The translations under genes and the position numbers were made by a program. Below, one piece after another: positions 45,286 through 56,075 of a stretch of 64,000 nt of DNA. Position 1 is the first letter of the stretch. Each line of letters opens with the position of its first letter. A model generated the notes under the pieces. It did no database searches. It saw nothing but the letters and a program-made list of their open reading frames with translations, and had not been told where the DNA came from. The stretch is from assembly GCA_019055375.1 (NCBI GenBank), contig JAHQIW010000827.1, positions 124,001-188,000 of the forward strand, in the 5' to 3' direction. This stretch comes from Parelaphostrongylus tenuis. Lineage: Eukaryota; Nematoda; Chromadorea; Rhabditida; Metastrongylidae.

Positions 45286-48200
45286 CTTGTAAAAAAGTCC
45301 TTCGAAAAACTCTAACCAGATACACGACAGTCTGTAATATTTCGAAAAGAAAATCACCTCGATGCGATGGCATGAATCTTCTGCACTTTCCTAAATCCTG
45401 TGCGCTGCATCTTCTCTCCACGATAGCCAAGTCCTATCTTTTCAACACCCGTTTGGCCATCTTCTTCCAACTGAATCGCAACTGGGTCCACACGACCTTG
45501 CTGTAGACGACCAAGTCCAGACCCCGGTTTCCAACCCATTCTGATAAAAATTCGGATTATAAAAGTTATACAGCACTACTATGACGCTTTGATGCCTCGT
45601 AATGTATACATATAAGTTAACTTAATAATTACCTCCCAAGTAGTTTGCTTCCAATGCCCCTCGTGTACTGCTCAATATCTGCCACGCTAGTATCGCTATT
45701 ACGACGCTTCCGTAAAGGTCGGTTTGACTTCTGCTGTTTAGTGAATACAGATTCCTCCAGTTTCCCCGATCTAAAGCACCCAGAACTAGTAAGAGATCAA
45801 AAGACGCAACGAAGTAAGTACCGTCTAGCTTCGTCTTCTCGCATTTCAACAGCGTCTCTGGCATCTTTTGTTCCAGCCGACTTTCCCTCATAGTATACGG
45901 AATAATCGACATCCCAATCGTCAGCCCAAGCCCAGTCGCAGTCAGTACCTATGAAAGGTCGTTAGAATTTCATTCGTGCTTATATCTTCACTCAAATACT
46001 CATGTGGTATACCGCACACAATACTGATCCATAGTTTAAGAGAGTTATGGATGGATCTCTCAGCATTGATCAATCCCTAAGGGGTGCACCAAGGTGACTG
46101 CATGCATATTTGGCTTTTACAATGACTCACGGTGGACCGCCTATGTATCAAGCAGTGCTGCTTATCCTCCCAGGTAAAACCTGGCACCAGTTCATCGACC
46201 ACGCAGAGAGATGGAAGGTTTAGTGAGCGCTGAGCACGGTATCAAAACACTGACTAAGTGTGTGTCACGAAGCACGTCTAATCACCGGGCCACGAACGCT
46301 CATTTATATAGCATAAGAAAAGAGATCTCACGACGCAAACTCGGATATTACATAGCCAAAATGTCACAAAATCTGTTACAGACCTTTCTCCCTTTCATCC
46401 CAATAATTCTTGTCGGTATACCACACAAGTCCAGGTCCTCCTTTTTCCCATATGATTTCCATCTCTTCTTCATATTTGCGTGGCTTGATTCTCTCTTGTT
46501 CCGTGACATCATCATGAAGTGCTTCATGCCTTAATACGTCGACGATAAAAGTAAGACTTTACTACATCTTGACAGCATATTTTAGACCTTTCATGACGTC
46601 TTTTATGGCACTTATTAGAGCTAGACTTACGTTCCGGTCTTTTAGCCTCATCAGTGACACGGCGCCTCGGTTCAGCCAATACATTGTAAAGTAGTATACC
46701 ACCTACATATAAAGAAACCTATGAAGAATATATTACACTGACGTGTGCATAGTGAAGTCAGTCGAATATGAAGGTATTCTCAAATGTACCAGCAATGAGC
46801 AATCGACTGGCAATAACTGCAATCCGCGTAATTTATCACTTGACACACATAATGTGTAAGTTGTTCGTCGTCGATTCTTTTATATGTAGGAGTTATGATG
46901 CACTACAAGGAATTGGCTGAAGCGAAAGGCACCGTGCTACTGATGAGGCCAAAAGGCTGAAACCTCCGTCTAGAACTAATGAATGCCATAACAGGCCTCA
47001 AGAAAGGCTTAGAATATGCTCCCAAGGCGTATTAAATTGTAATCGAGGTCTCCAAACAACAGTCGATTACAAAAATTGTGAAAAAACCAAGGACGCAATG
47101 ATAAAGAAAGTCAGCGGAAAGAAACTTGGATAGTCACCTTTCCCATTCTTCGCATTGATCATCATCGTCATCGCGACCTGCGTCATTATCTGGTCCATAG
47201 TCGATTTGAAGAATTTTCTCAGTTGGATCAGTAGGAAGAGCCTAAAATGATTATGAGATAGAAATCAAGGCTACTATTAACCGGTGTGTAAAATTCAGCA
47301 GTGATCTTTTGACTTACCTGGTCCCGGATTGAGCTCTCTTTGTCATGCAGAGACTTCTGGAAGACGTATCTTCTGTGCGATTCATCGACAAAACTTTCGC
47401 CTAAAATTTTTTCTGCCACTTTAACGCATTTAGCATGAGCGACTATTGGGTTGTCCCTTATTTTCTTTCGCACATAGATACTTATGTTGATTCAACTGTT
47501 ATTTGTTTGGAAAGAATCACTATTTCACAATGCAATCACCATTGTAATTAATGATATGCTCGGCAAAAAACCAAAAGCCTTTCTCCCACAAAGAATAGGA
47601 GTGACGAAAGTCGATGAGGTCACACCTGAGTTTTTACAGGTTTCTGAAATTTTCCTTTCGCAGATGCTGCCTTAGGGAGCGGAAGAAATAACAATCCGAT
47701 GGAGCAACGTCAGGACAACACGGCGGATTTGATGCTGTGATCCAGCCCAGTTTCTCCAAGATGTAGCAAATCGACTTCGCAATGTGGAGGGAGGGAAGGG
47801 GGAGTGAAGCGTTATCCTGGAGAAGTAAGACAATGAATCGTTCTAGGCGGTTCTCCCACAGTCTCGCAGAGGTCGACATTGATTGTCCGCTTCTTGTCGA
47901 GCATCCCAAAACAGCATGCCTTATCAATCCCAGAAAATTGAGATCATAATCTTCCGAGCATGAAGTTTGGGCTTTCCATGAGGCGTCTATCGCGACATTA
48001 CTTTGCAGAGCCCATTTCACTCAATTGGCGAGTGATGATGCTAAGGTCACATCCAAGTGCTACTAGAATATTTCCCGACATTCCATCGCCTTCTGAGATT
48101 GATATGATTCAAAATAGAAAAAAAAACTGAATAAAACTATAGCGCAAAAAATATAGAACAACCTAAAGTTGAAAAATTCTATTGACTTTATAATTTGCGA

Positions 48201-51200
48201 TGTGAAACTTTATTAAAAAAATCGTACCTCTACATAGTTCATTCTCGATGTTATCATCTTGAGTGTACCGGAATGATACTGAACCATACTTCCTATTTCG
48301 ACGCGTAGTCGTGAGACCCAATTTAGAAATCAGTGAAGATGGTAGCCGACACAGACGGATCTAAACTATCGTCAAATCCACACAATACAGAATTCTTCAC
48401 GCATTATGAGCCTAGCTGCTCAAATGTAAATCACAAAAGATAACTGCTAAAAGAAAGCAGCTGACTGCTTCGCAATGAAAAGTGTATGACATTTCATAGC
48501 AGGTGGAATTATAAAAAAATTTCTGACAATAGAGAAAAACATACAAAATCAGCTTCAAATAGTACCTGTTCCATGAAATATTGTGTCGGTGTTCCGACAT
48601 TACCACGCGGCATCACAATTGGAGGTCGAAGTTCAATCATTTGCCGAAGATCGGCATGCGTTACCGAGTCGGACGTGCTTTCATCATCCTGGAATACGTA
48701 CTACAGAGGTTTTATCAAAGGATTCATGAGAGAGAAAAGAACTGGCTTAAAGAGAAGAATCACTACTGAAGCATGCCGAGGTCAATAGATAGTCGGTTTT
48801 TCTCACAGTTACTTCGATTACACTTCCTTAGATCAAACAATAATGGAAAAATGGTAGATCTGAAGCAAGATATTCCTAGAATTATGCACCAACAATAGAT
48901 GTCAGCGTAACTGAGTTTAATGCAGGCATGTGTTTACTAAAAAACCTCATGTGGCGCAGTGGTTTTAGGTGCTCCATGAAACACAGGTGGTAGACCAATC
49001 GATGGTCGAAGTTTCGATACCGTGTTAAAGGCCCACCAATCCTTCCATCTTGCGTGGTTCACTGATTTCGTGCCAGACTTGTTCGCGAGGATAACAGTAC
49101 TGACTTGACATATCGTTAGGCCACCGCGAGTCATTGTATAGGCCACGTTTGTATTCAGTCACCTCTGACGGTGCTCGGTTAAGTTGACTGCACGGTGCAT
49201 CCCTCGGAATTGATCAACGCCGTGAGCTTCACCTCTTCGTGCTTAGCAGATCAAACCCGCAAAGATCGGTTGTTACAGTTGCAACTGTTAAATCGAAGAA
49301 AGAATGGTAGCAAAGCGATGGCCCCAGTAGTGCAGTGGTACATGCACCCTCGGTAGTGTAAAAGGCGGGTTTGACTCGAATGGTGTCAAATATTTTACAT
49401 AGCACTGCGCATTTTTCGATGAATGAATAGACTATCATAAAACTGCTAGATCGCAGTAAAAGCGACAAATTCTTGACCACTGCATTTTCTTGGTTGATCA
49501 TTCCAAAAACAAGATGTGGATAAGAATTAATTCAACTAACGTCTCAAGGTCTTCTCCTTTTTCAGAGAGGAAAACAAAGAAAAGATAGCTTTTTGTAACA
49601 CCGAAATCAAAGAAAATCGTATTCTAAATTACTGACAGCTTTGATCTTTACCTTTGCTACTTTAATTGCATTAACGAAGCATCGACGAGGGATTTCCATT
49701 CCTTCGTTGTTCACCCAGTGACGACCATGGAAATCACGGATGAATTCAGACCTTCAATAGATAATTCTAGAGTTACTGTAGCTTCGATCATAGAGGCTTT
49801 GACAAAGTTTAATACAAGAGAAATGCAAAAAAATCAAAGTGATAGACTAAATGACATTCCTTCTATTACGACCTATTTCTTTCAAGCGTAGAACGACAGA
49901 ATTTCAATAAGGAAAGGAAAATCAGGCTATTTTTGTTACAAGGGGACAAATGAAAAACCGACCTCATTCGCGGGGCAGAAACTTTTCCTAGAGTGTTAGT
50001 AACCATGCCAAGGCTGAGATTTCTGGCTACAGCCCGAAGTCGCCGTTTCAAAAACAACCTTGCTTCAGACGCGCACATTGCTCGCCGAAGAGGGCTCTTT
50101 CATTGGTCTATGACCGTTTCTGTGCAACGCAGCAAGTTACAATAAAGTTGAATCTGCACGTGCGACCAAGGTGTCTTTGGCCAATTCATGTGCCGCTGGG
50201 CAAGGCGGCGTGCGCTGAGGCGAAGATCGATCGATCTTGGACAGCTCTTACGACATCGCGCCAGCAGCACGTGGCCGCTTACCAAGCGGCATGTGATTTG
50301 GCCAAAGACAACTTGGTCGCAAATGCGAATTTAACTTATTATAACCTTCTGCTTTGCTAAGAAACCGTCTTTTCAGGATATAAACACAGCGTTGGAATCA
50401 GCAACGATTACGCTTTCGAATGACTACCAATAGTAAAGAAAAAGAGCTCTGTCCGGCGAGAACTGTGCGCGTCTGCTACTCAAGAAATCTCTTTCTACAC
50501 CGTCGTCAAAAAAGAAAGTTTTCCAAAAACCTGCAACGTAGAGCTGTGGCCAGAAATCTCAGATTTCGAATGGTTACTGACACTCCCATGAAATCTTTCT
50601 GTCAAACGAATAAGGTCGGTTTTCCATTTATCCCCTCTAAACCAAAAAAATCCGAAAATACACATTTTATTTAAAAATTCAGACAGTTGCTTTGAAAAGA
50701 GAACAAAGTAATCAAGCTCACAGACTTGATGACTAACCTCAAAGCCGACGATATAAAGCTTATTACACAACAGGTAGTAGGTCTTTCTTTCTTCTTATGT
50801 GCAACTGAACCTGACTCGATCACTGGTTCAGCACTCTAAATATCAAAACAGCATCCTAGTATGAGAAAAACATGGAAAATGTATGGGTGAAGGATGAATG
50901 AATGGGAAAGAGAATGGGGATATTGACTTGTTCACTTTACTTGACCTGTATGACAATTTTTTTCCTACTGTTCTCTTCCCAGTACTTCTAGCATCCGATT
51001 TTCACGAACATCGGGGAGTATTGATCAAGCACGTTTCCTTGCAATCTCGAAGAGATAACCAAGGTGGGACGTCCCATGGGGCGTTTGTTGCGATTGCCAA
51101 AAAGTTTTGGAGGAGGTGAGGAATGAATTCCATCTTGAGTCGCCTGGAGCATAACTAGCCCCTCGGTCACCGACCTGTCCCTTGGAGATATTAGGACCTT

Positions 51201-52404
51201 TCATAAGCTCTGGCACATGGGCGATAAACGCTTAAGATACTAACCAGAAGTGATTGAAATTGCAAGATTTTGATACCGTTCAATTATGCATTTTCCTGTG
51301 ATCATTTTGGTATGCAACTTGCCCATAGTTACTTTAAGATGGAGCTGTCGTAGGACCACAACTGCTAGCTATTCAAGCACGAATGGCGCGTAGTCGAAAA
51401 TGCTAGTGAAGCGGCGCGCAAGATTAACGGAGCTTGAGGCGATGATACAATTGCGAAAGCCTAGTAAGTCGAAAGCAGGAGGTCCAGTCGAAGCTCGAGT
51501 AATCTTGCGCGCCGCTTCACTAGAATTTTCCCCTACGCGCCATTCGTACATGACTAGCAAACAAATTTGCTCCCACGACAACACCATCTTAAAGCAAGTA
51601 TAAGCAAGTTGTAGACCAAAATATTCACAAGAAAATGCGCAATTAATCGATACTGAAATCTAACAATTTAATCACTTCTCAATAAAAAGTTTGGTGTTTA
51701 TTTCAAGGTGCCAATACATGTAATGACCTAGAAAAAAGAAAAGATCAGGACCAAACAGCATACCTCTTTCTGCAGCTCTGGTCGATGTCTGAAGTGAAAA
51801 CAATGGAACTTCTCGTTTTCTGTATAATCGGAAAAATATCGCCGTAAATCCTTTGACCTCATCCAGGACGGAATATTGCGAATAGTGCAGTAAAAGAGCT
51901 CCTGTCCAGATGTACCATTGTCTAAATAGGAGAAATAAACAAGAAAAAGTAAAAAAAAAGGACCTATGTAAGGACGTCGTCAGCAAGGATTTTCAGGAGA
52001 CCTCCAGGCTACGCACCTTAACCTCGGAACAAGGCAATATAATAAGGGAATTGAAATAAAGGGAACTATTAAGGCCGTCGTCAGTAAGCCTCTGTAAAAG
52101 AGCACCTTCTCAGATATGCCATTCTCCAAATAGGGTGATAAAACGAGAAAACAGAACAGATAATACAACGGGCGTCACTGATGCCTTTTTGTCCAGATAT
52201 ATCACAAATCTCTAGATAGGGTGGTAAAACAAGAGGAAAATTTGCGTTGGAACGTCGACAGGATCACTTCGTTCTATAAAAACTCCGTAAAACTGGCGCA
52301 GTCAAGAAGGAGAACAATCAAAAGAATTCACAATGGGAAATAGAAAGAAAGATAGGAAAATGACATAGAAAGTAAAATGGTACATTTCTGTTACCGGCAA
52401 CCAT
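45135..52404 (-). CDS. GPATCH3: G-patch domain protein, GPATCH3 ortholog (13 exons)
   Basis: Minus-strand exons in transcript order: 52404-52395, 51921-51764, 50835-50738, 49751-49652, 48688-48566, 48360-48228, 47400-47318, 47241-47138, 46529-46384, 45948-45822, 45785-45633, 45540-45358, 45285-45135. All phases join, giving 1569 nt, about 522 residues, close to the human protein. Order: RRM-like N-terminal half (NIPSWMRSKDLRRYFSDYTE, HFRHRPE), second fold with TTCCVISF and GRHWVN, PRGNVGTP loop, acidic DDDDDQCEEWERHEALHDDV block, WEKGGPGLVWYTD, WADDWDVDYSVYY, G-patch (YTRGIGSKLLGRMGWKPGSG), GLGYRGEKMQ, and a C-terminal tail with MAFLSF. These blocks occur in the same order in GPATCH3. G-patch proteins usually act with RNA helicases; the nematode role is unknown to me. 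No stop or frameshift, unlike the neighbouring Kunitz gene. Confidence 0.92.
45358..45540 (-). CDS. GPATCH3: GPATCH3 exon 12 (G-patch second half)
   Basis: Acceptor TTTTTATCAG. MGWKPGSGLGRLQQGRVDPV carries the glycine pattern of the G-patch; then EEDGQTGVEKIGLGYRGEKM and FRKVQKIHAIASR. Donor CGAG|GTGATT, phase 2. Confidence 0.9.
45633..45785 (-). CDS. GPATCH3: GPATCH3 exon 11 (G-patch first half)
   Basis: Acceptor TCTTACTAG. SGCFRSGKLEESVFTKQQKS, basic RPLRKRRNSD, then IEQYTRGIGSKLLGR. Donor GGAG|GTAATT, phase 2. Confidence 0.9.
45822..45948 (-). CDS. GPATCH3: GPATCH3 exon 10
   Basis: Acceptor CCTTTCATAG. TDCDWAWADDWDVDYSVYYE, GKSAGTKDARDAVEMREDEA. Donor GACG|GTACTT; the following intron (45786-45821) is only 36 nt. 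Confidence 0.9.
46040..46295 (-). mobile_element. tRNA-derived SINE, type B
   Basis: Inverse copy in GPATCH3 intron 9: CATTGATCAATCCCTAAGGG, GACTCACGGTGGACCGCC, then a degraded tRNA-like head near 46290 (inverse GGCCCGGTGATTAGACGTGC). Confidence 0.6.
46384..46529 (-). CDS. GPATCH3: GPATCH3 exon 9
   Basis: Acceptor GACGTATTAAG. HEALHDDVTEQERIKPRKYE, EEMEIIWEKGGPGLVWYTDK, NYWDEREK. This is the most conserved block of the family. Donor AAAG|GTCTGT, phase 1. Confidence 0.92.
46545..47040. mobile_element. foldback element of a second family
   Basis: Arms of about 150 bp in GPATCH3 intron 8. Left 46545-46700 is the inverse of right 46890-47040: right reads GAATTGGCTGAAGCGAAAGG, CTACTGATGAGGCCAAAAGG, AATGCCATAACAGGCCTCAA. 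A related single arm lies at 41870-41990. Confidence 0.7.
47138..47241 (-). CDS. GPATCH3: GPATCH3 exon 8
   Basis: Acceptor AATCATTTTAG. ALPTDPTEKILQIDYGPDND, AGRDDDDDQCEEWE: the acidic block. Donor AAAG|GTGACT, phase 2. Confidence 0.88.
47318..47400 (-). CDS. GPATCH3: GPATCH3 exon 7
   Basis: Acceptor AAAATTTTAG. GESFVDESHRRYVFQKSLHD, KESSIRDQ. The longer open frame continuing upstream to 47473 is intron; only the start at 47400 gives the right phase. Donor CCAG|GTAAGT. Confidence 0.78.
47620..48030 (-). mobile_element. mariner transposase C-terminal remnant
   Basis: In GPATCH3 intron 6, same strand as the gene. VLLLQDNASLPLP (second Asp region, with an insertion), HIAKSICYILEKLGWITA, CCPDVAPSDCYFFRSLRQHL, RKENFRN (third Asp region). 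Best preserved mariner piece in the window, but N-terminally incomplete. Confidence 0.8.
48228..48360 (-). CDS. GPATCH3: GPATCH3 exon 6
   Basis: Acceptor GATAGTTTAG. IRLCRLPSSLISKLGLTTTR, RNRKYGSVSFRYTQDD. Corresponds to the family block with RYGNVP. Donor AGAG|GTACGA, phase 1. Confidence 0.88.
48566..48688 (-). CDS. GPATCH3: GPATCH3 exon 5
   Basis: Acceptor GTATTCCAG. DDESTSDSVTHADLRQMIEL, RPPIVMPRGNVGTPTQYFME. The MPRGNVGTP motif is invariant in the family as I know it. Donor ACAG|GTACTA, phase 0. Confidence 0.9.
48945..49230 (+). mobile_element. tRNA-derived SINE, type B
   Basis: CTCATGTGGCGCAGTGGTTT head, GTCGAAGTTTCGATACCG B-box-like, then the body CGTGCCAGACTTGTTCGCGA, CCACCGCGAGTCATTGTATA, GTGCATCCCTCGGAATTGAT. 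It lies in GPATCH3 intron 4. A second tRNA-like head follows at 49318-49390 (CCAGTAGTGCAGTGGTACAT, GGGTTTGACTCG). Confidence 0.65.
49652..49751 (-). CDS. GPATCH3: GPATCH3 exon 4
   Basis: Acceptor TCTATTGAAG. SEFIRDFHGRHWVNNEGMEI, PRRCFVNAIKVAK. Donor AAAG|GTAAAG, phase 0. Confidence 0.88.
49905..50660. mobile_element. foldback element, copy 4 with central hairpin
   Basis: In GPATCH3 intron 3. Left arm GGGGACAAATGAAAAACCGA; right arm inverse AAGGTCGGTTTTCCATTTAT. The centre (50158-50330) is an imperfect hairpin with arms GACCAAGGTGTCTTTGGCCA and TTTGGCCAAAGACAACTTGG, as in copy 63241-63411. Confidence 0.8.
50738..50835 (-). CDS. GPATCH3: GPATCH3 exon 3
   Basis: Acceptor TGATATTTAG. SAEPVIESGSVAHKKKERPT, TCCVISFISSAL. 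Donor TGAG|GTTAGT, phase 2. Confidence 0.85.
51280..51642. mobile_element. palindrome of two mariner 5' ends
   Basis: Two copies of a mariner N-terminal start face each other around 51460. Plus strand 51372-51440: FKHEWRVVENASEAARKING; minus strand 51610-51490: WEQICLLVMYEWRVGENSSE, AARKI. Arms of about 150 bp share AAGTGAAGCGGCGCGCAAGA-like sequence. Located in GPATCH3 intron 2. Confidence 0.7.
51764..51921 (-). CDS. GPATCH3: GPATCH3 exon 2
   Basis: Acceptor CTCCTATTTAG. NGTSGQELFYCTIRNIPSWM, RSKDLRRYFSDYTENEKFHC, FHFRHRPELQKE: the conserved RRM-like start of GPATCH3. It has no in-frame ATG, so a short upstream exon is required. Donor AGAG|GTATGC, phase 0. Confidence 0.9.
52085..52235 (-). 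repeat. decayed duplicates of the exon 2 acceptor region
   Basis: Minus strand of GPATCH3 intron 1 has two diverged copies of the exon 2 start: about 52142-52085 (CACCCTATTTGGAGAATGGC, ATATCTGAGAAGGTGCTCTT) and about 52235-52180 (CACCCTATCTAGAG, ATATATCTGGACAAAAAGG). The true exon has CTATTTAGACAATGGTACAT, CTGGACAGGAGCTCTT. Confidence 0.5.
52395..52404 (-). CDS. GPATCH3: GPATCH3 exon 1 (start codon, 10 nt)
   Basis: ATGGTTGCCG|GTAACA: phase 1, joining exon 2 to give MVADNGTSGQ. A TTTTCATAG acceptor nine bases upstream suggests spliced-leader trans-splicing at 52412. It is the nearest ATG that fits; another start cannot be excluded. Confidence 0.5.
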
Positions 52405-52484
52405 TTTGAACCCTATGAAAACGAGGTACTTTCTTATTAAGATTCAGAGTTTGAGTAATCATTCAATAGCTTCAATCTCGACGG

Positions 52485-54130
52485 TTCTAATTGTGCACTT
52501 CATTTCTAAACCTTTTTAGTGCATAATTCGTTGAAGCAGTAAAACCAGTACTAGTTTTCACACCCGGCGCGTTTCTGCGCGCTTTCGCTGGACAGAGATT
52601 CTCCTATGAACTATTCATGGCATAAATCTCGACAATTACAGTAGTACACTCGCTTTCTTAGAAAGACATTTTAGTGCGCTGTAGAAACCAAAAGAAGAAT
52701 TGGTCTCGCAGCCCGGGCGCATTTTTTGCCAACTAGGGTGTGTGAGTGGCTGAGTGTCGATCGTGCAGTGGATTAATAATGCAGGGCGATTCACATGTAG
52801 CGCGCGATTTTGTTGAAGAAATTGGAGTAGTTTCTCCGCTTTGAAAAGAAAAACGATAGATAGAACACATGACTTTAATACTACAAGATTTCCTCAACAC
52901 CTTCAAGTGCTTTTCGTGCACAGGTTTAGGCTGCTTAAGCTTAGGCTCATTAGCACGTTTACTTGGCAATACAGAATGATAAAAAATGAAAGGCCTAATC
53001 CGACAGAACGACAGAAGAAAGTTTTTTTTGAATCTGCAATATGAAAATCCACTTCTTTTTGGGTCAGAAGAAAACTTTTTTATAAGCCTATCATCCTATC
53101 GCTGAAGAAGAACTCTTCAAAAGAATGCTGTTAATCTTTCAAAAGCTTAAATATCTGGCTAGCCCTACGGAGCCGGTTTTTCGAAAACTCTTTCAATAGC
53201 GCTGTAGCATGCAGAATAATATGATGTTTCACACGCACCATGCGTTTTCGGTTTATCTCGCTTTAATTTCGCTGGAAAATAACTCTTTCTATAGACTGCT
53301 AGTACTCTTTCGATAGCACGTGTCTCGAAGAACTCAAAAATGTGCTTGCTTTTAAAAAAGCTTTTTTCGAAGCGCTGTAGAAAAAAGAGAAGATTTGTGC
53401 TTTGAATCTCGCAGGACAGAGCTTTCGTTAGACTATTAATAACCATTCGATAGCGCAAATTTCAGTGATTCCAATGCTGTGCTTATCTTTTGGAAAGTCT
53501 GAATCACTGCAATATATCAAGGAAAATAAGATCGAGTTTCACATATTCGGCGGCCTGTGTACCAACTAATCTACGGGCGAGGTATGGTGATCGACCGATG
53601 GTCTGACGCGTTAGACATGTGAGATGCAACTAGTTATTCAATTGATAAGTTTTTTTTTCTCCCCTTTGGAAGGGACTCCATATAAAACTATTGAGTCAGA
53701 TACTACGACATTTTTTCGACACGTTTATATGCTTTTCTTGTATCCCGAGGATTACACGCGTGATAAAAATGAAAGCGCTCGACGGGTGTGAAACATGATT
53801 ATATTCTGAATGCTACAGCACTATTAAAAGACTTTCTCAAAAACCGGCTACGTAGGGCACTAGCCAGAGATCTAAGCTTCCGAATGGTTACTAATACTCT
53901 TATGAAAATTCTTGTCCAACGAGAAAGTAGGCGTAGAAAAAATTCTCTTCTAAACGAACTGAATCAAAAAACCTATAAGTCTTCACGAAAAGGAGAGATT
54001 TTCTAAGAAGTGACATGAATACGGCGAAAACGCGTCAAGTGCGGAACATAATTCTATTTTTACTGCTAAAGCGCATTAGAAAGGCCTTTTCAAAATGAAG
54101 TACAATACCAAAATTGTCAAGATGCACGCC
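52485..54130. mobile_element. foldback element remains, copy 5 complex
   Basis: Mosaic of foldback blocks. A near-complete copy spans 53085-54005 (left: CTTTCAAAAGCTTAAATATC, TGTTTCACACGCACC; right: GCACTAGCCAGAGATCTAAG, TTCCGAATGGTTACTAATAC). Fragments precede it at 52485-52720 and 52840-52935. Confidence 0.65.
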
Positions 54131-54291
54131 AACCAGTGAGTACTAGATCTCTAGAGAAAGTAGAAACCGCGTTTTTCCCAAAGTGTTCGAGATGACTGAA
54201 GCCTTTGCTAGTACAGGAGCTTCAGAACCATTAAGAACATGCAAATATAAAGTATTTGGCACCGTTTCGAAGACTTCCTTTAGTATGCCCA

Positions 54292-54420
54292 ATAGGTGGA
54301 GTGCTGTGCAAAAACGTTTGCGTCAGCCGGGATTCGATCCCAGATCTCACTCTTTTCGGGGTATACTATAACATCATACCACTGCAGGTGGCAGTCAAAA
54401 TAAAAAGAATTTAGACTTCC
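54292..54420 (-). mobile_element. tRNA-derived SINE, type A
   Basis: Inverse copy: GGTGGAGTGCTGTGCAAAAA, CAGCCGGGATTCGATCCC, ACTGCAGGTGGCAGTCA. The A-box end is truncated. Confidence 0.65.
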
Positions 54421-54790
54421 TTTAGTTAAAGAGACTCAAACAAGAAGAAACCTTACCACTCTGTCCCTGGAGATTTCTTAACATGGAATTGGACGATGAA
54501 GTGTCATCCCCGTTTGTAAACAATCGATCAGTAGAACCGCTATTTGTAATACTATACATAGAAGCGACAACACTTCCCTAAAATAATGATTTTCCTTGCA
54601 ATTGTATAGTAAGAATAGAATAAAACAAATGTGAAATTAAACATCGGAATGAATAGAATGAATGAATGAAACAAGAACTGAAAAATGAACAGAAAATAAA
54701 AGAGTGAAAAGAAAAATAGGGCTCTTTTCCGTTATCCAAGAACAAATGAATATTCGAGCCTATTCGTTGCACAAGAACTTCTCAGAAGAG

Positions 54791-55206
54791 CCTGATGATC
54801 ATTTCTGAGCCACGCATGTCAGTGGTCTATTAAAGAGGGCTGACTTATAGAGCCCGATACACGCGTTTCGATCTTGCGATCTCGTCAGTCGGGCAGTTAC
54901 CCTTTCTCGTCTTTTGTGAATCCTCTGTAGGTCTTCAGTCCCCACAATAAGAGTTAGCGACGACGAACGCTTCACACTCTATGTCCAGCGAAATTTCCAC
55001 CGAACACAGAGTGTTGTACACTCGAGTGTTCTTGGCTAGTATATTTAGTGTGGGGACTAGAGCACCTACACAGGATTGGCAAAAGACGAGAAAGGGTAAC
55101 TGCCCGACTGACGAGATCGCAAGATCGAAACACGTGTGTCGGGCTCTATAAGTCGGCCCTCTTTGATAGATCACTGACATGCGTGGCTCAAATAATGATT
55201 ATCAGG
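54791..55206. mobile_element. nested foldback element with inverted arms
   Basis: Begins GCCTGATGATCATTTCTGAG and ends with the inverse CTCAAATAATGATTATCAGGC (21 bases, arm end). The arms hold CACGCATGTCAGTG, GATCTTGCGATCTCGTCAGT, GGGCAGTTACCCTTTCTCGT and their inverse copies. It is inserted in the AGAAGAG... block of the larger foldback, so it is the younger of the two. Confidence 0.85.
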
Positions 55207-55639
55207 CATATCGAAATTTGAGCTGTGGTCTTAAGAAAACACTCGAAACGAAAGATCTCACAAGAGCGTTAGTAAACATTCGAAAGCTTAAATCTCTGGC
55301 TAAAGCTGGCCATGGCCAGTTCTTTGAAAAGACCATTTGATAAAGCCGTAAAATCTGAAATAAAAACATGTTTTACATCGGCTGAACAATTCAATTATTA
55401 TTTCGCTGGAAGCACGAAAATCAGATTTACGTGGAGAAGAAATATTGAAATACCATAGTCAGAAGTTTGATATGGAGTTTCTACGAAGACGGAGAAGCGA
55501 TTCCCAGTTGACCAACAAACGTCGCACTTTCAAGTGAGAAAATCGATCAATCACAGCGCCAGAACCTTTTCCGCCCCACCTGGCGACACGTGAATCGGCC
55601 AAAGAACACATGATCGCGTATGTGAATCAAGCCTATTTC

Positions 55640-55800
55640 CCTGTAATGTGGAGTGCTGCGCAAAAACATCTGGGTTCGAATCCCGGCTGATGCAAATGTG
55701 TTTGTGCAGCACTCCACATTATTGGGTATATTACAAGATCATACCACCGCAAGTGGCGGTCAGATAAAAAGAATTCTGATTGATTATCGGTACCCAATAC
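55640..55800 (+). mobile_element. SINE type A copy
   Basis: GGAGTGCTGCGCAAAAACAT (inverse tail) directly joined to GGGTTCGAATCCCGGCTGAT and the plus tail TGTGCAGCACTCCACATTAT, TGGGTATATTACAAGATCAT, CCACCGCAAGTGGCGGTCAG. The A-box half of the head is lost. Confidence 0.75.
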
Positions 55801-55902
55801 CTTTCAGCACAAGCGGGTTTTATGCCGATAGCGGCTGCCCCGCCAGACCGCCGACGATTTGCTGTTGACAGGTAACGCCTTGCAGCGTAAAAGAGTGCTG
55901 TT

Positions 55903-56075
55903 CAAGACGAGCGTCGGTAGTGCAGTGGTTAGCATACGTTCCCGGAAAGAGTGAGATCTGGGTTCGAATCCCGGCTGGCGCAAATGTTTTTGCACAGTAC
56001 TCCACATTACTGGGTATATTACAAGATCATACCACCGCGAGTCGCGGTCAGATAAAACGAATTCTGATTGATTAT
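55903..56075 (+). mobile_element. SINE type A, best preserved copy
   Basis: Complete tRNA-like head: GCGTCGGTAGTGCAGTGGTT (A box), CCCGGAAAGAGTGAG, GGGTTCGAATCCCGGCTGGC (B box), followed by tail TTTTTGCACAGTACTCCACA and the hairpin CCACCGCGAGTCGCGGTCAG, then AATTCTGATTGATTATCG. Internal pol III promoter boxes are intact in sequence. Confidence 0.85.

Noticed and set aside
47401..47473. Upstream extension of GPATCH3 exon 7
   Set aside because: Only the acceptor at 47401-47402 gives the phase needed to join exon 6; the extension has no matching acceptor.
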